Source: Paenisporosarcina antarctica
Lineage (GTDB): Bacteria > Bacillota > Bacilli > Bacillales_A > Planococcaceae
Assembly (NCBI RefSeq): GCF_004367585.1
Contig: NZ_CP038015.1
Span: forward strand, 262,001 to 326,000
Direction of reading: 5' to 3'
DNA length: 64,000 bases
Positions 61,362 through 64,000 of this stretch are shown here, piece by piece. A program made the translations under genes and the position numbers. Each line of letters opens with the position of its first letter. Within the stretch, counting starts at the first letter, position 1. The notes beneath the pieces are model-generated. The model was not told the DNA's origin, did not search any database, and worked only from the letters and a program-made list of their open reading frames with translations.

Positions 61362-62360
61362 ATGATTCAATTTGTTGGGTTTGACCAGCAATACTTACCG
61401 GCTATGGCAATTCTTTTAGCGAAAAGACATCAAGTGGAACGTAGTCGCTATTCATTCTTACCATCTCGTTTTGAAGACTCATCAGAAACAGAAATCCTTC
61501 TAAGAAAAGAAGGTGAAAAACCTTTCGTTAATGGTATAGTGGCACTTCGTAATGACGAAGTAATTGGATATATGTTGTATGAGTTTAAAGAAGATGCAAA
61601 AAAAGGTCGACATATTATCATCGATTATTTAGGTTTAGCGATTGCAGAAGATGCACATCCGAGGCTAGTACGTCTATTGTATGCTGAAGCTGGTGCTGAA
61701 TGGATAGCTGGTGGTTATTTCCAACATATTGTATACGTCCCAATTGGTTATGATCGACATGTATATGAATGGTTAGAACAAGGATTTCGGTTCGAACAAA
61801 AATATGCAATTCTCGATATTCAAAACTATGAACCAAAAGCAAAAGAGGCAGAAAAAAGTGCTTTACGTATTCGTAGGTTAGCAGATAGCGATACCGAGAT
61901 TCTTAAGCGTATGTCGCGCTGGAATAGTATTCATCAAGCCTCTGCCCCTTCTTGGAATCCAATTACTAAAGAATCATTAGAAGATGTGAAAAGTGGATAT
62001 GCAGCACTAGCTAAAGATGCCGAGGCTATTGTGATGATCGGTGAACAAGACAGTATTCCAGTAGGCTTCCATGTCTATTATGAAGCTGATTCTTCAGTCA
62101 ATATGTATACACCTGAAAGGACTGTGGAGCTTCCAGCTGCATCTACAAATCCACAATACCGAGGTCGTGGAGTAGGGAAAGCACTTGCTGATGCGAGTCA
62201 CGCCCAGTTACAAGAGTTGGGATACGACTATTCTCTAGCAGACTGGCATACGCCTAACCATTTAGCATCGTACTTTTGGCCAAAGCTTGGCTACCAAACG
62301 TTTATGATACGTATGGTACGTACAGTGGATAATCGAATTGCTTGGGCACATGGCAACTAA
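61362..62360 (+). CDS. Tandem GNAT acetyltransferase
   Basis: 332 residues made of two GNAT-like halves. The first (about 1-150) is degenerate, with YLGLAIAEDAHPRLVRLLYAEAGAEW in place of a clear acetyl-CoA loop; the second (about 165-325) holds NPQYRGRGVGKALADASHAQL and LADWHTPNHLASYFWPKLGY. This two-domain plan is seen in aminoglycoside- and mycothiol-synthase-type GNATs, but no substrate can be named. GAGGGGG before the ATG. The P-loop kinase gene overlaps its end. Confidence 0.88.
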   Translation: MIQFVGFDQQYLPAMAILLAKRHQVERSRYSFLPSRFEDSSETEILLRKEGEKPFVNGIVALRNDEVIGYMLYEFKEDAKKGRHIIIDYLGLAIAEDAHPRLVRLLYAEAGAEWIAGGYFQHIVYVPIGYDRHVYEWLEQGFRFEQKYAILDIQNYEPKAKEAEKSALRIRRLADSDTEILKRMSRWNSIHQASAPSWNPITKESLEDVKSGYAALAKDAEAIVMIGEQDSIPVGFHVYYEADSSVNMYTPERTVELPAASTNPQYRGRGVGKALADASHAQLQELGYDYSLADWHTPNHLASYFWPKLGYQTFMIRMVRTVDNRIAWAHGN

Positions 62361-62838
62361 AATACGTATTGTAGGGTCAGTGGGAAGTGGAAAAACCACA
62401 CTTGCACGGAAACTTGCTCTACAAAAAGGAATCTCCATGTATTCATTAGATGATGTGGTATGGTCGAGAAGTACAATAGGTGATTGTCGAAATTCAGAGG
62501 AACTACGAGATGCAAAATTACAAGCGATATTAAGTGAACCATCGTGGATTATCGAAGGTGCCCATTTGGGCTGGTCGTTAAAGACATTTGAAGAAGCAGA
62601 TCAAATTTTCTTTTTGCATCCAAGTTTACCTGTACGTATTTACAGGATTTCACGAAGGTTTTTACAACAAAAAAGAGGCATTGAACATGCGAGTTATACA
62701 CCTACATGGAAAATGTATAGTCGAATGTTTAAGTGGACCTATCAATACGAAACCATATATAAAAAACAAGTACGTGCTATATTAAAGAATTCAAAAAACG
62801 CTATTGAAATACGAGATGGCTCAGAGTTAGGAGTTTGA
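62350..62838 (+). CDS. P-loop kinase-like protein (FlaR/topology-modulation type)
   Basis: 162 residues: Walker A IVGSVGSGKTTLARKLA at the N-terminus, YSLDDVVW substrate-binding segment, WIIEGAHLGW and a basic RISRRFLQQKRG lid, as in the small adenylate-kinase-like FlaR proteins. The ATG at 62350 gives the family start MATKIRIVG and overlaps the end of the tandem-GNAT gene by about 11 bases, so the two are coupled. The Dph6-like gene follows at once. Confidence 0.85.
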   Translation: MATKIRIVGSVGSGKTTLARKLALQKGISMYSLDDVVWSRSTIGDCRNSEELRDAKLQAILSEPSWIIEGAHLGWSLKTFEEADQIFFLHPSLPVRIYRISRRFLQQKRGIEHASYTPTWKMYSRMFKWTYQYETIYKKQVRAILKNSKNAIEIRDGSELGV

Positions 62839-62840
62839 CA

Positions 62841-63500
62841 ATGGAAAATAAACCTTTTGTTGCTTCATGGAGTGGTGGAAAAGATTCAGCAATGGCATTT
62901 TATCGCGCGGTGCAATCAGGTATGAAGCCAAAACGATTGCTCACAATGTTTCAAGAAGATGAAGAAGTGTCTAAGTCACACGCCTTGCCATTTTCAGTAG
63001 TACTCGCACAAGCAGAGCGTATAGGTATTCCTTTAATGATCCGCGGAGCGGGTTGGAGCGACTACGAAATGAAGTTTATTGATGCCATGGATGAATGTCG
63101 AGCAGATGAAATTACACATGGAGTATTTGGTGACATTGATTTACAAGGACATCTTGAATGGGTGCAAAAAACTTGTAAAAAATCGAATATTGTACCGATC
63201 CATCCACTTTGGCAAGAGCCTCGTCGTGCGATATTAGAAGAGCTATTAGAAGTCGGTTTTGAAGCGGTGATTGTCGTAATCAATACAGGAATGATGTCTC
63301 GTGAATACATTGGACGAACTTTCACCCGCGAATTGATGGATGAATTAGAAGAACTCGGAATCGATTCTTGTGGAGAAAATGGTGAATTTCATACAGTAGT
63401 GGTTGATGGCCCAATCTTCTCATCTCGCGTCCCTGTGGCATTTGGAGAAGTGCGTGAGAATGAGGGATATGTGTTCTTAGACGTATCATTGAAAGAATAA
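62841..63500 (+). CDS. Diphthine--ammonia-ligase-family ATP pyrophosphatase (Dph6-like)
   Basis: 219 residues; PP-loop SWSGGKDSAMAFYRAV at the N-terminus, HGVFGDIDLQGHLEWVQ and PIHPLWQEPRRAILEELL, then GENGEFHTVVVDGPIF, the signature of the ATP_bind_4 (PF01902) family. In archaea and eukaryotes this family amidates diphthamide; bacterial members have an unknown role, as bacteria lack diphthamide. ATG 62841 has TAGGAG seven bases upstream. Ends an operon with the GNAT and P-loop genes. Confidence 0.88.
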   Translation: MENKPFVASWSGGKDSAMAFYRAVQSGMKPKRLLTMFQEDEEVSKSHALPFSVVLAQAERIGIPLMIRGAGWSDYEMKFIDAMDECRADEITHGVFGDIDLQGHLEWVQKTCKKSNIVPIHPLWQEPRRAILEELLEVGFEAVIVVINTGMMSREYIGRTFTRELMDELEELGIDSCGENGEFHTVVVDGPIFSSRVPVAFGEVRENEGYVFLDVSLKE

Positions 63501-63544
63501 GTGAGTTTTTAGTAAGGTAGTAAAGCCAAGAGCTGGATTTAAAA

Positions 63545-63584
63545 AAAGACAATCCTCTGATATAGAGGATTGTCTTTTTTTTGA
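63545..63584. terminator. Bidirectional terminator
   Basis: AAGACAATCCTCT / AGAGGATTGTCTTTTTTTT, 5-base loop, A-rich on the other side; serves the convergent genes. Confidence 0.92.
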
Positions 63585-63603
63585 CCCATGTATCAAATAG
63601 AAA

Positions 63604-64000
63604 TCATAGATAGTCTTTTAGTTCATTCTCTAAGAAAGGTTTGACTTGTAAGAAATCTACAAACGCACGGTATTTTACTTGTTCTTCTGAAGTGGTTTTT
63701 TTCCCTGTGAAATATGCTCGAATCAAAATATTTTTCGGTGTATGTTCCATGTCAATAAATTCGAGTAACTGTGCTTCATACCCAACGAGTTTTAATAGTT
63801 CGGCTCTTATTGAATCGGTTGCAAGTGCAGCGAAGCGTTCTTTGACAAGGCCATGCTGTAACATTAAATCCAGTGTGGGGCTATTAAGTTGGGTATTTAA
63901 CTCATGTTGACAACAAGGGACACTTAAAATTACTTTCGCTCCCCATTTTACAGCGCGAGCAAGTGCCATATCCGTGGCAACATCACATGCGTGAAGCGTT
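63604..64000 (-). CDS. SAM-dependent methyltransferase, 5' end off the window
   Basis: C-terminal 131 residues of a class I methyltransferase of the kind with LHACDVATDMALARAV followed by VILSVPCCQHELN (METTL25/Methyltransf_32-like). The frame is open to the right edge, so the SAM-binding part lies beyond it; an internal ATG at 63969 is not the start. The PCCQHEL motif is characteristic of the group. Substrate unknown. Confidence 0.85.
   Translation of the reverse strand, partial: TLHACDVATDMALARAVKWGAKVILSVPCCQHELNTQLNSPTLDLMLQHGLVKERFAALATDSIRAELLKLVGYEAQLLEFIDMEHTPKNILIRAYFTGKKTTSEEQVKYRAFVDFLQVKPFLENELKDYL

Overview
The window looks like chromosomal DNA from a low-GC, endospore-forming Firmicute of the order Bacillales, probably a Planococcaceae-like organism (Psychrobacillus/Sporosarcina/Lysinibacillus type). 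Evidence: a GerA-family germinant-receptor operon, a YjcZ-type sporulation peptide, an AsnO-like asparagine synthase, YeeN, YwbE and YuaF/FloT homologues, a sigma-W promoter, a serine T-box, strong AGGAGG ribosome sites with some TTG/GTG starts, and rho-independent terminators after most operons. The family-level placement is inference from protein style, not from a marker gene. No rRNA, tRNA, phage or intact insertion sequence was seen.

Layout. 1-2608: 3' end of a germinant-receptor operon (A and C subunits, minus strand). 3246-9085: an arsenic-resistance operon, arsR-arsB-arsC-arsD-arsA, extended by a thioredoxin reductase and a HesB/IscA-like protein. 9120-10660: repeat-rich DNA around a small HTH regulator. 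10680-16910: acyl-CoA dehydrogenase, MarR-GNAT fusion with a divergent methyltransferase, fhs, a small hydrophilic protein and yeeN. 16911-18360: a 1.4-kb region with a possible structured RNA, a YjcZ peptide and a repeat array. 18388-22502: MerR/TipAS regulator, erythromycin-esterase-like protein, asparagine synthase. 22650-25822: a DinB-type pseudogene, then a cysteine-marked cluster (small protein, flavoprotein, MarR, GNAT) that shares one operator sequence. 25894-34442: small metabolic genes, a broken yteA-like gene, a PAS histidine kinase, GAF-STAS protein and a LysM-3D cell-wall protein. 34672-38442: Fur-boxed ferric-siderophore uptake genes. 38607-43982: small enzymes, including a PaiB homologue apparently starting at ATT. 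44137-51585: CoA dehydrogenase, SDR, Nudix, DASS transporter and the T-box-controlled serine biosynthesis operon. 51675-58379: HAD phosphatase, acetyltransferase, AlbA-type protein, pentapeptide protein and the sigma-W yuaF-floT operon. 58914-64000: HD-GYP protein, HAD phosphatase, tandem GNAT, P-loop kinase, Dph6-like ligase and a truncated methyltransferase.

Genes that work together: ArsR represses an operon in which ArsC reduces arsenate (TrxB supplying reduced thioredoxin), ArsD hands As(III) to the ArsA ATPase and ArsA drives the ArsB pump. A second locus at 23-26 kb (vicinal-cysteine MarR, ArsO-like flavoprotein, PAT/ArsN-like acetyltransferase) may be a second, separately regulated metalloid or thiol-stress unit. 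SerA and the class V aminotransferase form a serine route read out by a UCC-specifier T-box. YuaF and FloT form a membrane-microdomain pair.

The most unusual signal is non-coding: two unrelated families of short direct repeats, both with a 21-bp period (about two helical turns). One has the core GAACGGGAATAAA (arrays at 15.9, 42.0 and 58.5-58.7 kb), the other CACGTTGTAA (arrays at 9.6 and 18.0 kb). All lie in intergenic DNA, close downstream of hairpins, and all in the same orientation.
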